From assembly GCF_029961155.1 (NCBI RefSeq), contig NZ_JASBRH010000007.1:62001-126000 (forward strand): 64,000 nucleotides of DNA, given 5' to 3'. Shown in pieces: positions 54,015-63,284 of the stretch. The position numbers were made by a program, and so were the translations under genes. The notes beneath the pieces were generated by a model, which ran no database searches, was not told the DNA's origin, and was given only the letters and a program-made list of their open reading frames with translations. Every line of letters starts with the position of its first letter. Position 1 is the first letter of the stretch. The DNA is from Pontibacterium granulatum (GTDB lineage: Bacteria > Pseudomonadota > Gammaproteobacteria > Pseudomonadales > Balneatricaceae).

Positions 54015-54968
54015 TCATTGCTTGCTAAGAAGGGTTTCCAGTTTCACCTGATCAACGGCAAACGCACGGATACCCTGTGCGAGTTTTTCTGTTGCCATTG
54101 CATCTTCATTCAATCCCCAGCGGAAGCTGGACTCCTCAAAGATTACCTTCTCGTCATCGCTTCTGGCTTGTGCTGCATTTAGCTGCTGAATGAGGTCTGC
54201 ATCTGTATCGGAGAGTTCCTGCATCAGTGCGGGTGCGATTGTCAGGCGATCACAGCCGGCTAGAGCCTGGATCTCTCCAATGTTGCGGAAGCTCGCACCC
54301 ATTACAATTGTGTCGTAGTTGTGGGCTTTGAAGTAGTTGTAAATGCGGCTTACGGACTTTACGCCAGGATCGTTCAGGCCGGAGTAGTCCTGTTCTTCTG
54401 TGTTGGCTTTATACCAGTCCAGAATCCGGCCTACGAAAGGTGAGATCAGGTAGGCGCCAGCTTCTGCGCAAGCTGCTGCCTGAGCGAAGGTAAACAACAG
54501 TGTCAGGTTGCAGTTAATGCCGTCTTTTTCCAGCTGGCGGGCAGCTTCAATGCCTTCCCAGGTGGATGCAATTTTAATCAGAATGCGATCTTTGCTGATT
54601 CCTTGTTCCTCATACATGGCAATCAGCTTGCGGGCACGATCGGTTGTTGCCTGTGTATCAAAAGAGAGGCGAGCATCCACTTCGGTGGAGATGCGGCCTG
54701 GGATGATATTCAGGATTTCACGGCCGATGGATACTGCAAAGCGGTCAGTCATGTTGGACAGCATTGCCTGATTGTCGCCGCCCTGAGCTTGTGCCCAGCT
54801 TTTAGCGTCTGTTAGCAGTGGCGCATAGTCAGCCAGGCCTGCCGCTTTCAGCAACAAAGACGGGTTGGTAGTTGCGTCTACCGGTTTGAAGGTGCGAATC
54901 GCTTCGATGTCACCGGTGTCTGCGACGACGGTAGTAATCTTTTTCAGTTGGTCGAGCTGGCTTTCCAT
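54015..54968 (-). CDS. tal: Transaldolase (TalB type)
   Basis: 317 residues from the ATG at 54968. This start aligns exactly with E. coli TalB (TTVVADTGD at 12-20 and catalytic K132 in RILIKIAST); a possible ATG 18 nt earlier would add six residues. [14 protein letters not shown] is the family signature. It transfers a dihydroxyacetone unit in the non-oxidative pentose phosphate pathway. dusA lies just upstream, with the same orientation. Confidence 0.95.
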   Translation of the reverse strand: MESQLDQLKKITTVVADTGDIEAIRTFKPVDATTNPSLLLKAAGLADYAPLLTDAKSWAQAQGGDNQAMLSNMTDRFAVSIGREILNIIPGRISTEVDARLSFDTQATTDRARKLIAMYEEQGISKDRILIKIASTWEGIEAARQLEKDGINCNLTLLFTFAQAAACAEAGAYLISPFVGRILDWYKANTEEQDYSGLNDPGVKSVSRIYNYFKAHNYDTIVMGASFRNIGEIQALAGCDRLTIAPALMQELSDTDADLIQQLNAAQARSDDEKVIFEESSFRWGLNEDAMATEKLAQGIRAFAVDQVKLETLLSKQ

Positions 54969-54988
54969 TTCGTTTTTGTCCCGCATTA

Positions 54989-55999
54989 TTAATCTGGAAT
55001 AAGGTCCAGTGCCTGTCTTAATGTGTCGATTGAGGCATCTGGTTTGTGAGCGTTTTCGCTCAGGTGGCGACGGAACTGCCGACCACCGCGTTGTGCGTGA
55101 AACAGTCCGAGCAGGTGGCGAACAATATGATTCAGATAGCGACCTTGCTCAAGCTGGCTGCTGATGTAAGGAATCATCTCCTCGATGATTGCTTTGCGCG
55201 CTTTCGGTGGTAGTTCTGCACCGTAAATGCGTTGATCAACATCAGCCATCATATAAGGGTTCTGATAGGCTTCGCGTCCAATCATGACGCCGTCGACTTC
55301 CGCCAGGTGATCATCGCACTCATCCAGTGTCTTGATCCCACCATTTATGATGATCTCTAGCTCAGGATACTCTTTCTTTAGCTGATAAACCCACTTGTAT
55401 TTTAGCGGCGGAATATCGCGATTTTCTTTTGGGCTGAGGCCCTGGAGGATTGCTTTGCGGGCGTGAACAATAAATGTAGTGCAGCCTGACTGTTTAACGA
55501 TGTCGACGAAATTGCACAACTCTTCATAACTGTCCATATCATCAATGCCGAGTCGGTGTTTCACGGTGACTGGGATATCAACCACGGATTGCATTTTGTG
55601 CAGGCATTCGGCCACAAGCTGCGGGTGTGCCATCAGGCAAGCGCCAATCATGTTGTTCTGTACGCGGTCGCTTGGGCAGCCGACATTTAGGTTTACCTCG
55701 TTGTAACCCCAATCTTCGGCCATCTTTGTGCAGGTTGTCAGCTCGTCAGGATTGCTGCCGCCCAGCTGCAGTGCAACTGGCTGTTCTTTGGGGTCAAACT
55801 GAAGAAAGCGAGCTTCATCCGCATGAATAAGTGCACCGGTGGTGACCATCTCTGTATACAGGACAGCATTGTGGCTGATCAGACGGTGAAAGTAGCGACA
55901 GTGGCGATCGGTCCAATCCATCATCGGGGCAACGCAGAAGCGTCGGTTGAGTGGGACGTGGACAGTGTGTTCGTTTGGAGTACTGCTAGGGATATTCAA
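54989..55999 (-). CDS. dusA: tRNA-dihydrouridine synthase DusA
   Basis: 336 residues. [17 protein letters not shown], the FMN-site LQLGGSNP and the catalytic-Cys motif [14 protein letters not shown] are typical, and the GIKTLDE and [13 protein letters not shown] blocks mark DusA rather than DusB/C. It reduces uridines 20/20a of tRNA. The stop is 18 nt before the tal ATG, so they are one transcript; the pair tal-dusA next to an RssB-like gene is a recalled pseudomonad arrangement. Confidence 0.94.
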   Translation of the reverse strand: MNIPSSTPNEHTVHVPLNRRFCVAPMMDWTDRHCRYFHRLISHNAVLYTEMVTTGALIHADEARFLQFDPKEQPVALQLGGSNPDELTTCTKMAEDWGYNEVNLNVGCPSDRVQNNMIGACLMAHPQLVAECLHKMQSVVDIPVTVKHRLGIDDMDSYEELCNFVDIVKQSGCTTFIVHARKAILQGLSPKENRDIPPLKYKWVYQLKKEYPELEIIINGGIKTLDECDDHLAEVDGVMIGREAYQNPYMMADVDQRIYGAELPPKARKAIIEEMIPYISSQLEQGRYLNHIVRHLLGLFHAQRGGRQFRRHLSENAHKPDASIDTLRQALDLIPD

Positions 56000-56708
56000 T
56001 GTCTGTTCTGCTGTAACGTGGTACTGAATGGGTTTGAAGCGCGTTGACTGAAAATCATGCGACAGGGCTCAATTATACATAGAGCACCGCAGCGCATCGA
56101 CCAGGATCAGTTGATGAAATCTCATATGCAGCTGAAATTTTGCCAGTTTTAAGATCTTTGCAGCAATAACGACATCTTCGCTACAGATAATCGTCACTTT
56201 TAGACGATCACGTGCTGGCGGCGATATGGACCGTTTGGCGTCGCTTAACGGGCTTTACGGTATTAATCTTGAAGCCGCATAGCTCGAGCATGAAACACAG
56301 GTTATCCACGGTATAGCAGTTGTGGGGCGAAAAATACTGGAAGGTTTCTTCTAGTTGGGATCTCTCCAGTATGGTTGCATCGGGCTGTTGGTGAGGTGGC
56401 TTTCGAGAGGCTGGCGTATCATGTTGGCGAGGATAAAGCGGTCGCTAGGTTTCTTCAGCCATTGTCTAACCTGCGTCAACAGGAGAGTCGGCTGGTGCTT
56501 CCTGTTTGCTGTCGCCGCCGTGATGGGGTGGAAGGTAAGATTGGGCCTGCTGTTGTTGAATGCTCAAACTATTAGTTATGTAGCTTCTTAGTTTAATGGG
56601 GTTGTATGTGGCTGTCGGGTCGCATGCTATAACTGATGTTCTGTCGTCGTGTATGTGTTGTAACGTATTCGACAGGATTAACTGGATAAGAGATCTGGGA
56701 AGGGGTCG
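56000..56708. other. 709-nt intergenic region upstream of dgkA
   Basis: It holds the dusA promoter on the left and the dgkA promoter on the right. No intact gene is seen. A possible methyltransferase relic is listed separately. A 66-codon plus-strand frame at 56375 has no RBS and is not convincing. Confidence 0.4.
56208..56370 (-). pseudogene. Possible C-terminal relic of a class I methyltransferase
   Basis: An open minus-strand frame of about 50 codons ends at a TGA (56208-56210) and reads ...FQYFSPHN and NLCFMLELCGFKINTVKP. That pattern (F-S-x-N-L-x-x-M-L-E-x-x-G-F) is common near the end of SAM-dependent methyltransferases. No start or SAM-binding motif is found upstream, so if real it is a decayed fragment. 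Confidence 0.25.
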
Positions 56709-57077
56709 ATGATGGGGAAGAATACAGGGGTGAAGCGTTTGTATTACGCATCCTGCTATTCAATGAAGGGGATTAGGGCCGCGTATACCAATGAACCGGC
56801 GTTTCGGTATGAGGTGTATGTATCCGCAGTGTTGATTCCGCTGGCCTGTGTGGTGGCACAGAATGCGTATCAGTTTGCGGCGCTGGTCGGTGTGTGTTTG
56901 ATTGTGTTGGCGATGGAGTTGATCAACACCGCTGTTGAGGCGATTGTCGATCGTGCCGGGACAGAGTTTCACGCCCTGGCAGGGATTGCCAAGGATACGG
57001 GGTCTGCAGCGGTGCTGATGGTGTTGTTGATGGCAGGGCTTGTTTGGGGCGCTGTGCTTTGGGAAAACTACGTCTGA
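56709..57077 (+). CDS. dgkA: Diacylglycerol kinase DgkA
   Basis: 122 residues with three membrane helices. NEPAFRYE, ELINTAVEAIVDR and AKDTGSAAV are the family signatures with the catalytic Glu. It phosphorylates diacylglycerol to phosphatidic acid in the inner membrane, recycling lipid from glucan synthesis. An AAGGGG precedes the double ATG. gltX follows about 100 nt later with its own promoter. Confidence 0.93.
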   Translation: MMGKNTGVKRLYYASCYSMKGIRAAYTNEPAFRYEVYVSAVLIPLACVVAQNAYQFAALVGVCLIVLAMELINTAVEAIVDRAGTEFHALAGIAKDTGSAAVLMVLLMAGLVWGAVLWENYV

Positions 57078-57133
57078 CGCGTAAAACTGTTGTGGTTTCG
57101 GTTACAACAGTTTTTCACCACTCCAGCAACGGG

Positions 57134-57139
57134 TATAAT
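57134..57139 (+). promoter_or_regulatory. -10 element for gltX
   Basis: A consensus TATAAT lies 41 nt before the gltX ATG; TTTTTC at 57111-57116 is a possible -35 with 17 nt spacing. Confidence 0.45.
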
Positions 57140-57179
57140 CTCTGTTTTCCATTTCAGCATTCGATCTACAAGGACTCCA

Positions 57180-58682
57180 ATGACGACCGTTCGTACTCGT
57201 GTTGCGCCGTCTCCAACGGGTGATCCCCACGTTGGTACTGCTTATATTGCCCTGTTTAACCTGGCGTTTGCTCGTCAGCACAATGGCCAGTTCATTCTGC
57301 GTATTGAAGACACTGACCAGACCCGCAGTACCGCTGAGTCTGAACAGACCATTCTTGATTCCATGCGTTGGTTGGGCCTGGAATGGGATGAAGGTCCAGA
57401 TGTGGGTGGTGAATTTGGTCCATACCGTCAGAGCGAGCGTAAACACATCTACGGCGATTACGCGCAGCAGTTGCTGGATTGCGGCAAGGCATTCCGTTGT
57501 TTCCGTACTGCAGATGAGCTGAACGAGTTGCGTGAAGCGCGTCGTGCTGCGGGCAAGCACACCGCTCTGAAAGAAAGCGATCTGGCATTGCCGGAAGACG
57601 AAGTGGCTCGTCGTGAAGCGGAAGGCGCTCCGTTTGTTGTTCGTATGCGTGTACCTGAAGAAGAGGGGGCATGTGTCATCGATGACATGCTGCGTGGCCC
57701 TATCGAGCTGGACTGGGGTATGGTGGACTGCCAGATCCTGCTGAAATCCGATGGTATGCCAACGTACCACCTGGCAAACGTGGTAGACGACCACCTGATG
57801 CAGATCACCCACGTGATCCGTGGTGAAGAGTGGATCTCCTCTGCGCCTAAGCACAAGCTGCTGTACGAATACTTTGGTTGGGATATGCCGCAGCTGTGTC
57901 ATATGCCACTGCTGCGTAACCCGGATAAATCCAAGCTGTCCAAGCGTAAGAACCCGACCAGCATCCTGTACTACAAGCGTATGGGCTACATGCCGGAAGC
58001 GCTGTTGAACTACTTGGGTCGAATGGGTTGGTCCATGCCGGATGAGCGTGAGAAGTTCACCCGTCAGGAGATGATCGATAATTTCGATATCAGCCGTGTC
58101 TCTCTGGGGGGGCCGGTATTTGATCAGGAGAAATTGAGCTGGCTGAACGGTACCTGGTTGCGTGAAAACCTGAGTGCTGAAGAGTTTGCGCAGCGTTACG
58201 TTGAGTGGGGCCTGAATCCAGAGTACCTGATGCAGATCCTGCCGTTGATCCAGCAGCGTGTGGAGAAGTTTTCTGACGTAGCGCCGCTGGCAGGGTTCTT
58301 CCTGTCGGGTGTGCCAGCGCTGACGATGGCACAGTTCGAGCACAAAACCCTGCAGCAGGAAGACCTGAGTCGCATTCTGCAGTTCACCGTTTGGTACCTG
58401 GACTCCGAGCGCCACTGGTCTAAAGACCGTCTGTTCCAAAACCTGAAGCAGATTGCCGAAGCGCTGGATTACAAACTGCGTGACTTCCTGTTCCCGCTGT
58501 TTATCGCAATTGCAGGCACCAATCAGACCGTTTCCGTGATGGACTCCATGGAGATTCTGGGGCCTGATATGAGTCGCGCACGTATGCGTAACGCCCTGAA
58601 CCTGGTGGGTGGCCCATCCAAAAAACAAGCTAAGAAGTGGGACAAAGAGTTCCGCGAACTAGCGGCTGCGCTGGGTGTGTAA
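57180..58682 (+). CDS. gltX: Glutamyl-tRNA synthetase
   Basis: 500 residues from the ATG at 57180 ([14 protein letters not shown]); an extension to 57090 runs through the promoter. The HIGH signature is HVGT in [12 protein letters not shown] and the KMSKS signature is KLSKR, both in a class I synthetase of bacterial length. It charges tRNA-Glu. The terminator is 22 nt after the stop. Confidence 0.97.
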   Translation: MTTVRTRVAPSPTGDPHVGTAYIALFNLAFARQHNGQFILRIEDTDQTRSTAESEQTILDSMRWLGLEWDEGPDVGGEFGPYRQSERKHIYGDYAQQLLDCGKAFRCFRTADELNELREARRAAGKHTALKESDLALPEDEVARREAEGAPFVVRMRVPEEEGACVIDDMLRGPIELDWGMVDCQILLKSDGMPTYHLANVVDDHLMQITHVIRGEEWISSAPKHKLLYEYFGWDMPQLCHMPLLRNPDKSKLSKRKNPTSILYYKRMGYMPEALLNYLGRMGWSMPDEREKFTRQEMIDNFDISRVSLGGPVFDQEKLSWLNGTWLRENLSAEEFAQRYVEWGLNPEYLMQILPLIQQRVEKFSDVAPLAGFFLSGVPALTMAQFEHKTLQQEDLSRILQFTVWYLDSERHWSKDRLFQNLKQIAEALDYKLRDFLFPLFIAIAGTNQTVSVMDSMEILGPDMSRARMRNALNLVGGPSKKQAKKWDKEFRELAAALGV

Positions 58683-58701
58683 TCAGCACCTGAATTAACC
58701 G

Positions 58702-58731
58702 AAAAGGCCTGCTTGTGAGCGGGCCTTTTTT
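58702..58731 (+). terminator. Intrinsic terminator after gltX
   Basis: AAAAGGCC-T-GCT pairs with AGC-G-GGCCTTTT around a TGTG loop, followed by more T (to 58731). Confidence 0.8.
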
Positions 58732-58792
58732 GTGCTGGAAATAACCTTTTGAATCCTAAAGGGAATCAGAGACTTAATTTTGTCATGAGGGC

Positions 58793-58821
58793 TTGACACC
58801 CCTAAGGGGCGTTATTAATAT
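58793..58821 (+). promoter_or_regulatory. Sigma70 promoter of tRNA-Ala
   Basis: TTGACA (58793-58798), 17-nt spacer, TAATAT (58816-58821), followed by a GC-rich discriminator and CCCGTCTTCAG (58825-58835). The same 11 nt follow the -10 of the tRNA-Glu promoter. Confidence 0.8.
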
Positions 58822-58839
58822 ACACCCGTCTTCAGACAT

Positions 58840-58915
58840 GGGGCCTTAGCTCAGCTGGGAGAGCGCAACACTGGCAGTGTTGAGGTCAGCGGTTCGATCC
58901 CGCTAGGCTCCACCA
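58840..58915 (+). tRNA. tRNA-Ala (anticodon GGC)
   Basis: 76 nt with encoded CCA. Acceptor GGGGCCT/AGGCTCC closes the molecule; the anticodon stem CAACA/TGTTG holds the loop CTGGCAG with anticodon GGC (reads GCC and GCU); the T arm has GGTTCGATCC. Single gene with its own promoter, not in an rRNA operon. Confidence 0.97.
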
Positions 58916-59046
58916 ATCCTTCCTATATACCCTTTTTCTTCTCCTTTGTTCGTATCCTATATCGAGACAGCTTAGCGTCTTTGGATGTATCCTCTTATAG
59001 CATTTCTGTATTTAAATTTTGTCAACTTGAGTCGTGCGTGGTCAGT

Positions 59047-59430
59047 ATGAGTATTTCCGCAGAATCTGACGTCAAATTGCCAAAACTAAAAGCGCGCATT
59101 CGCCTACAGCTGGGTGAGGATATTGCTCTCGGGCCGGGCAAGGTTGAGTTGTTGGAGCTGATTCAGGAGACTGGTTCGATCTCTGCCGCCGCCCGCAGAA
59201 TGGGGATGAGCTACCGACGTGCTTGGTTGTTGGTCGAAACGATGAACCGCTGTTTTGCTTCGCCGTTGGTAGAAACTGCACAGGGTGGTAAAGGCGGCGG
59301 TGGTGCGGGCGTCTCTGAGGTGGGGCGTCAGGTGCTGGCCCTTTATCACCAGCTGGAAGCAAAGTTGCAGGTTTCAGAGGAGATACAGCAAATAGTCCAG
59401 CTTGTTGCTCAGGATATTCAGTCAGACTAA
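59047..59430 (+). CDS. modE: ModE-type molybdate regulator, DNA-binding domain only
   Basis: 127 residues from the ATG at 59047; upstream in-frame codons to 58981 look random. A winged-helix domain (about 15-100) with GKVELLELIQETGSISAAAR and MGMSYRRAWLLVE matches the ModE N-terminal domain. The two C-terminal molybdate-binding (TOBE/MOP) domains of E. coli ModE are absent, so molybdate sensing must occur elsewhere, or this is a short ModE form. It lies directly before modABC. Confidence 0.8.
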   Translation: MSISAESDVKLPKLKARIRLQLGEDIALGPGKVELLELIQETGSISAAARRMGMSYRRAWLLVETMNRCFASPLVETAQGGKGGGGAGVSEVGRQVLALYHQLEAKLQVSEEIQQIVQLVAQDIQSD

Positions 59431-59462
59431 ACGCTGTTCCTAGATGGCAGTGCTGTGGCTCA

Positions 59463-59486
59463 CGCTATATTCATATGGATATAGCG
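59463..59486. promoter_or_regulatory. ModE operator
   Basis: CGCTATAT (59463-59470) and ATATAGCG (59479-59486) form a perfect inverted repeat with an 8-nt spacer, matching the E. coli ModE consensus (CGnTATAT-N8-ATATAnCG). It lies 52 nt upstream of modA and just after modE. ModE with molybdate would be expected to repress modABC here. Confidence 0.85.
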
Positions 59487-59538
59487 CTAAAGTGTACGTA
59501 TAGTGGTCAACATTGAACAATTCTAGAGGTGTTGCGTT

Positions 59539-60312
59539 TTGCGGGCTGTATTCATCATCTTGGCGCTTGCGGGTTTGCTGAACGCGGCCACTGTATATGC
59601 GGGTAAGGTAACGGTGGCAGTGGCTGCAAACTTTACCGGTGTGGCTCGGCAGCTGGTGTCCTTGTTTGAGCAGGAAACCGGTCATCGCGTGAAGTTGAGT
59701 TACGGCTCTACCGGTAAGCTCTATGCACAGATCCAGCATGGAGCACCCTACGAGGTGTTTCTTTCAGCGGATGTAGCGCGTCCGCAGCGTGCGATAAAGG
59801 AAGGTCTGGCCGTTCATGGCAGTAATTTTACCTATGCCAAGGGTAAGTTAGTGCTTTGGAGTGCGGATCCTGCACTGTTTGATCAGCAAACGGGGCCTGC
59901 ATTTCTGGCAACCGAATCGTTCGCGCGTTTGGCGATCGCTAATCCTAAAACCGCTCCCTATGGTCAGGCAGCCTTTCAGTACCTGCGAGCGCAGGGGTTG
60001 TGGCAGTCAATAAAGGCAAAGGTAGTGCGGGGGGATTCCATTGCGCAAACCTTCCAGTTCGTAGCGAGCGGTAATGCGCCGCTTGGTTTTGTGGCTTTGT
60101 CCCAGATAAAGAGTTGGCAGGGGAGCGCGGGAAGTCTCTGGCTGCCATCTGAGCAGCAGATTGCACCGATAGAGCAACAGGCTGTCTTGTTAATGCGCGG
60201 AGAGAAAAATCCTGCAGCACGTGCGTTTTTGTCGTTTTTAAGATCAGATCAGGCTCGGGCGGTGATTCAGAATGCGGGTTATGGCGTTGTTGCGGGTATA
60301 GCTAAGGAGTGA
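59539..60312 (+). CDS. modA: Molybdate-binding periplasmic protein ModA
   Basis: 257 residues with a TTG start. A signal peptide (1-21, cleavage YAG-like) is followed by VTVAVAANFTGVARQL, the ligand-binding SYGSTGKLYAQIQHGAP and ANPKTAPYGQAA, typical of ModA/WtpA. It delivers molybdate (or tungstate) to ModBC. The modB start directly follows the stop. Confidence 0.93.
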   Translation: MRAVFIILALAGLLNAATVYAGKVTVAVAANFTGVARQLVSLFEQETGHRVKLSYGSTGKLYAQIQHGAPYEVFLSADVARPQRAIKEGLAVHGSNFTYAKGKLVLWSADPALFDQQTGPAFLATESFARLAIANPKTAPYGQAAFQYLRAQGLWQSIKAKVVRGDSIAQTFQFVASGNAPLGFVALSQIKSWQGSAGSLWLPSEQQIAPIEQQAVLLMRGEKNPAARAFLSFLRSDQARAVIQNAGYGVVAGIAKE

Positions 60313-60990
60313 GTGTTGGAATTTGACTGGACACCGGTTTGGCTCACGCTGAAGCTTGCGGGGATTACGACATTTACCCTGATGTTTGTGGGTACGCCGA
60401 TCGCCTGGTGGCTGGCCCGCACTACACATTGGCTTAAACAACCGGTTGCTGCCGTAGTTGCGCTGCCTTTGGTGTTGCCGCCGACGGTGCTGGGTTTCTA
60501 TCTCCTGTTACTGCTCGGCCCACAAGGGATGGTGGGTGAGATTACCCAGGCACTTGGTTTGGGCACGTTGCCGTTTACCTTCGCCGGTCTGGTGGTGGCC
60601 TCGGTGTTTTATTCCCTGCCGTTTGTTGTGCAGCCACTTCAAAATGCCTTCGAGGCCCAAGGTGTAAGGATGCTGGAGGTGGCCGCAACCCTGCGGGCAT
60701 CCCCGTTGGATCGGTTTTTAACTGTTGCTGTACCGCTGGCGCGCCCGGGGTTTATGACCGCTGCGGTGCTGGCGTTCGCGCATACGGTGGGTGAGTTTGG
60801 CGTTGTGCTGATGATTGGTGGCAATATTCCGGGTGAAACCAAGGTGCTTTCGGTTGCGATTTACGACCATGTGGAAACCTTGGAGTACGAGCAGGCACAT
60901 CTGCTGGCGGGGGGGATGTTGGTGTTCTCTTTTACTGTCCTATTGGTGCTGTACATGGTGAATGGCCGTCTGCACAGGAGTGGGCGCTGA
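60313..60990 (+). CDS. modB: Molybdate ABC transporter permease ModB
   Basis: 225 residues, about five to six membrane helices, with the EAA loop [20 protein letters not shown]. The start is GTG (or the next TTG) right after the modA stop. It forms the inner-membrane channel. Its stop overlaps the ATG of modC (TGATG). Confidence 0.92.
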   Translation: MLEFDWTPVWLTLKLAGITTFTLMFVGTPIAWWLARTTHWLKQPVAAVVALPLVLPPTVLGFYLLLLLGPQGMVGEITQALGLGTLPFTFAGLVVASVFYSLPFVVQPLQNAFEAQGVRMLEVAATLRASPLDRFLTVAVPLARPGFMTAAVLAFAHTVGEFGVVLMIGGNIPGETKVLSVAIYDHVETLEYEQAHLLAGGMLVFSFTVLLVLYMVNGRLHRSGR

Positions 60991-62081
60991 TGCCGGTATT
61001 GGAGGGCGCTAAATCGACCCTTGAGGCCCGGTTTAAAGCCAGCCTGGGAGCGTTCACGCTGGATGTGGATCTGTCGCTTCCTGCGAAGGGAGTGACGGCG
61101 TTGTTTGGTCATTCCGGATCGGGAAAGACAACCCTGTTGCGCTGTATTGCCGGGCTGCACAAGGCTCAGGGCGAACTGAATGTAAGTGGCGAGTATTGGC
61201 AGCACGCCGAGTATTTTTTGCCGGTTCATCAGCGGCCACTGGCCTACGTGTTCCAAGAGGCCAGTCTTTTTCCTCATCTCACTGTAAAGCGAAATCTGGA
61301 ATACGGTTTTAAGCGTATCCTGCCGCAGGTACGTCAGATCAGCTTTGATCAGGCGGTTCAGTGGTTGGGGTTGGAGGCGATGCTGGATCGAATGCCCGAC
61401 AAGCTGTCCGGAGGAGAGCGGCAGCGTGTGGCTATTGCTCGTGCATTGCTAACCAGTCCTCGGGTTCTATTGATGGATGAACCACTGGCGGCGCTTGACC
61501 ACCGCAGCAAGCAGGAGATTCTCCCATACCTTGAGCGGCTGCATGAGATGCTGTCGATCCCTATTCTGTATGTGACCCATTCACCGGATGAAGTGGCGCG
61601 GTTGGCGGATCATTTGGTCCTGTTGGATCGGGGTAAGGTGATCGCATCTGGATCTCTGAGTGAAACGCTATCCCGTATTGATCTGCCCGTGCTGGTCGGT
61701 GAGGACGCGGGCGTTGTAATTCAGGCGCGTGTCGCGGAGTTGGATGCGCGTTGGCACTTGTGTCGCGCTGAGTTTGATGGAGGCAGTTTGTGGTTGCCGG
61801 GGGATGGGCTGAAGGTCAATGATAAGATTCGTCTGAGGGTACTTGCACGCGATGTCAGTTTGGCCTTGGATAAGCATGAAGATCAGAGCATGCTCAACCT
61901 GATTCCTGCTTCGGTGGTTGAGTTGGCGGATAATGCGCGACCGGGTGTTGTATTGGTCAAGCTAAAAGCGCAGTCTACGCACTTTCTTTCCCGCCTAACG
62001 GCACGTTCTGTGGATAAGCTGCACTTGATACCCGGTAAGAAAGTATGGCTTCAGGTGAAGTCGGTGGCTGTGCTTGAGTGA
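60990..62081 (+). CDS. modC: Molybdate ABC transporter ATPase ModC
   Basis: 363 residues. Walker A FGHSGSGKTT, signature LSGGERQRVAIARAL, Walker B VLLMDEPLAALD, then a C-terminal MOP/TOBE domain (about 290-360) that binds molybdate and gives feedback inhibition. Length and order are normal. Last gene of modABC. Confidence 0.94.
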   Translation: MPVLEGAKSTLEARFKASLGAFTLDVDLSLPAKGVTALFGHSGSGKTTLLRCIAGLHKAQGELNVSGEYWQHAEYFLPVHQRPLAYVFQEASLFPHLTVKRNLEYGFKRILPQVRQISFDQAVQWLGLEAMLDRMPDKLSGGERQRVAIARALLTSPRVLLMDEPLAALDHRSKQEILPYLERLHEMLSIPILYVTHSPDEVARLADHLVLLDRGKVIASGSLSETLSRIDLPVLVGEDAGVVIQARVAELDARWHLCRAEFDGGSLWLPGDGLKVNDKIRLRVLARDVSLALDKHEDQSMLNLIPASVVELADNARPGVVLVKLKAQSTHFLSRLTARSVDKLHLIPGKKVWLQVKSVAVLE

Positions 62082-62114
62082 TTGCCGTAAATGTCAAAAA
62101 TGTGAAAAAAAGTA

Positions 62115-62142
62115 TTGACGTAAAATCTGCCTGGGGTATCAT
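62115..62142 (+). promoter_or_regulatory. Promoter candidate for tRNA-Glu
   Basis: TTGACG (62115-62120), 16 nt, TATCAT (62137-62142), then CCCGTCTTCAG (62147-62157) shared with the tRNA-Ala gene. A roughly 100-nt leader lies before the tRNA. Confidence 0.6.
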
Positions 62143-62255
62143 ACGCCCCGTCTTCAGGAGGTAGGCTTAAAGCCCACCAAAATATAGGTAACTCACTGAT
62201 TTATAAGTAAGTTATTTTAGTGTCTGAAGTTTCATAACTCGAAAGAGTCTTATGC

Positions 62256-62331
62256 GTCCCATTCGTCTAGTGGCCTAGGACACCGCCCTTTCACGGCGGT
62301 AACAGGGGTTCGAACCCCCTATGGGACGCCA
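62256..62331 (+). tRNA. tRNA-Glu (anticodon TTC)
   Basis: 76 nt with encoded CCA. GTCCCAT/ATGGGAC acceptor stem, anticodon stem CCGCC/GGCGG with loop CTTTCAC (anticodon TTC), T arm GGTTCGAACC. Single gene with its own promoter region. Confidence 0.97.
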
Positions 62332-62540
62332 TTTCTTCTGCTCTAATTCAGGGCAAAAATATCATAAACAACATTCATAGCGTGTGTGAATAACTCTGAT
62401 TCAGAGTGGTTTCTTGTGTCTAAACACAGCTTTTCCACAGGGTTGTTGTGGTGTGGCTCCGCCTGAAGTTGCGCTGACTGAAAAGTGCTATGGAAGGGTG
62501 CGGGTGATGGCTGGTGCGCGCGCGGATTGGGACTTTGGTG

Positions 62541-63257
62541 TTAGCTGTCGGTCTTTTTTAGGAGAAGGGAGTAGGTTTTATCCTTTTTCTCCTGGCGGAA
62601 GAGTTTTACAAGCTGGAAGTCGAGTGCGGGGGCAAACCAGATCAGTGTCTGGCGGTCCTTATTGTCTTTGTAGATACGTTCAACCCGAATCGATTTGAAG
62701 TTGCCTGCAGGGGTTTCGATGGTCTCCTCGCCGGTCACGGCAAAGCTGTAGGTTTTCAGGCGTCCGCCGTCGGCCACTGCATATGTAAACTCTTTTTTTC
62801 CCGCGGCTACATCGGTCTGGAGCTGCAGCTGGTAACTCAGCTTATCCAGTACGCCAGGCTGAATCTCCATTTTCCAGGGTTTGTTTTCTACATCGTTGGT
62901 TACAGTCTGGGTTTGCCAGTCAAAGCTCAAATTGGCCTTGCGGGTTTTGCCGAGGACCTTGCGGTTGTAAGTGTACTGGAGGGGGGTGATCCTGTTTTGA
63001 TCCAAAGAGAACCGGCTGGATTCTTTAATGCTGGCGAAAAGCGCTGAAGCCTGTGACTGCAGCAGCCATTGCTGCTGTTCGTTTTGGCTGAGGCTGCGCG
63101 TGCTTTCGCCTTTCAGTGAGACGGAGCCCTCCGAAACCACGCTGTAGGTGGCCTGGAAGGCTTGGATTGCACCTGAGTCTGCCGCGTAGATTGCAGGGCT
63201 AAAGATGATCGCAGTCGCCAGCGTGGCTGTGCACAGGTGAGTGATCGTCTTTCTCAT
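62541..63257 (-). CDS. Exported DUF3108 protein
   Basis: 238 residues. Signal peptide (1-25, IYA|AD), then a beta-rich DUF3108 domain with FQATYSVVSEG, the GGRLKTYSF and ETPAGNFKSIRVERIY blocks, and a Lys-rich end. It lies 28 nt after purN in the same direction; this purM-purN-DUF3108 order occurs in other gammaproteobacteria. Function unknown, probably an envelope protein. Confidence 0.78.
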   Translation of the reverse strand: MRKTITHLCTATLATAIIFSPAIYAADSGAIQAFQATYSVVSEGSVSLKGESTRSLSQNEQQQWLLQSQASALFASIKESSRFSLDQNRITPLQYTYNRKVLGKTRKANLSFDWQTQTVTNDVENKPWKMEIQPGVLDKLSYQLQLQTDVAAGKKEFTYAVADGGRLKTYSFAVTGEETIETPAGNFKSIRVERIYKDNKDRQTLIWFAPALDFQLVKLFRQEKKDKTYSLLLKKTDS

Positions 63258-63284
63258 GGTGTAATCCTTGTCTCGTGGATGCCG

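Noticed and set aside
56375-56575. 66-codon plus-strand frame in the gap before dgkA
   Set aside because: No RBS and no resemblance; overlaps the opposite-strand methyltransferase-like relic.
57102-58628. 508-codon open frame antisense to gltX
   Set aside because: It is a shadow of the biased codon use of gltX: composition rich in His/Gln/Val/Thr, no RBS, no family resemblance. gltX itself is certain.
62391-62407. Palindrome ACTCTGATTCAGAGT after tRNA-Glu considered as terminator or att site
   Set aside because: No T-run of note and no repeat of the tRNA 3' end nearby, so neither use is supported.
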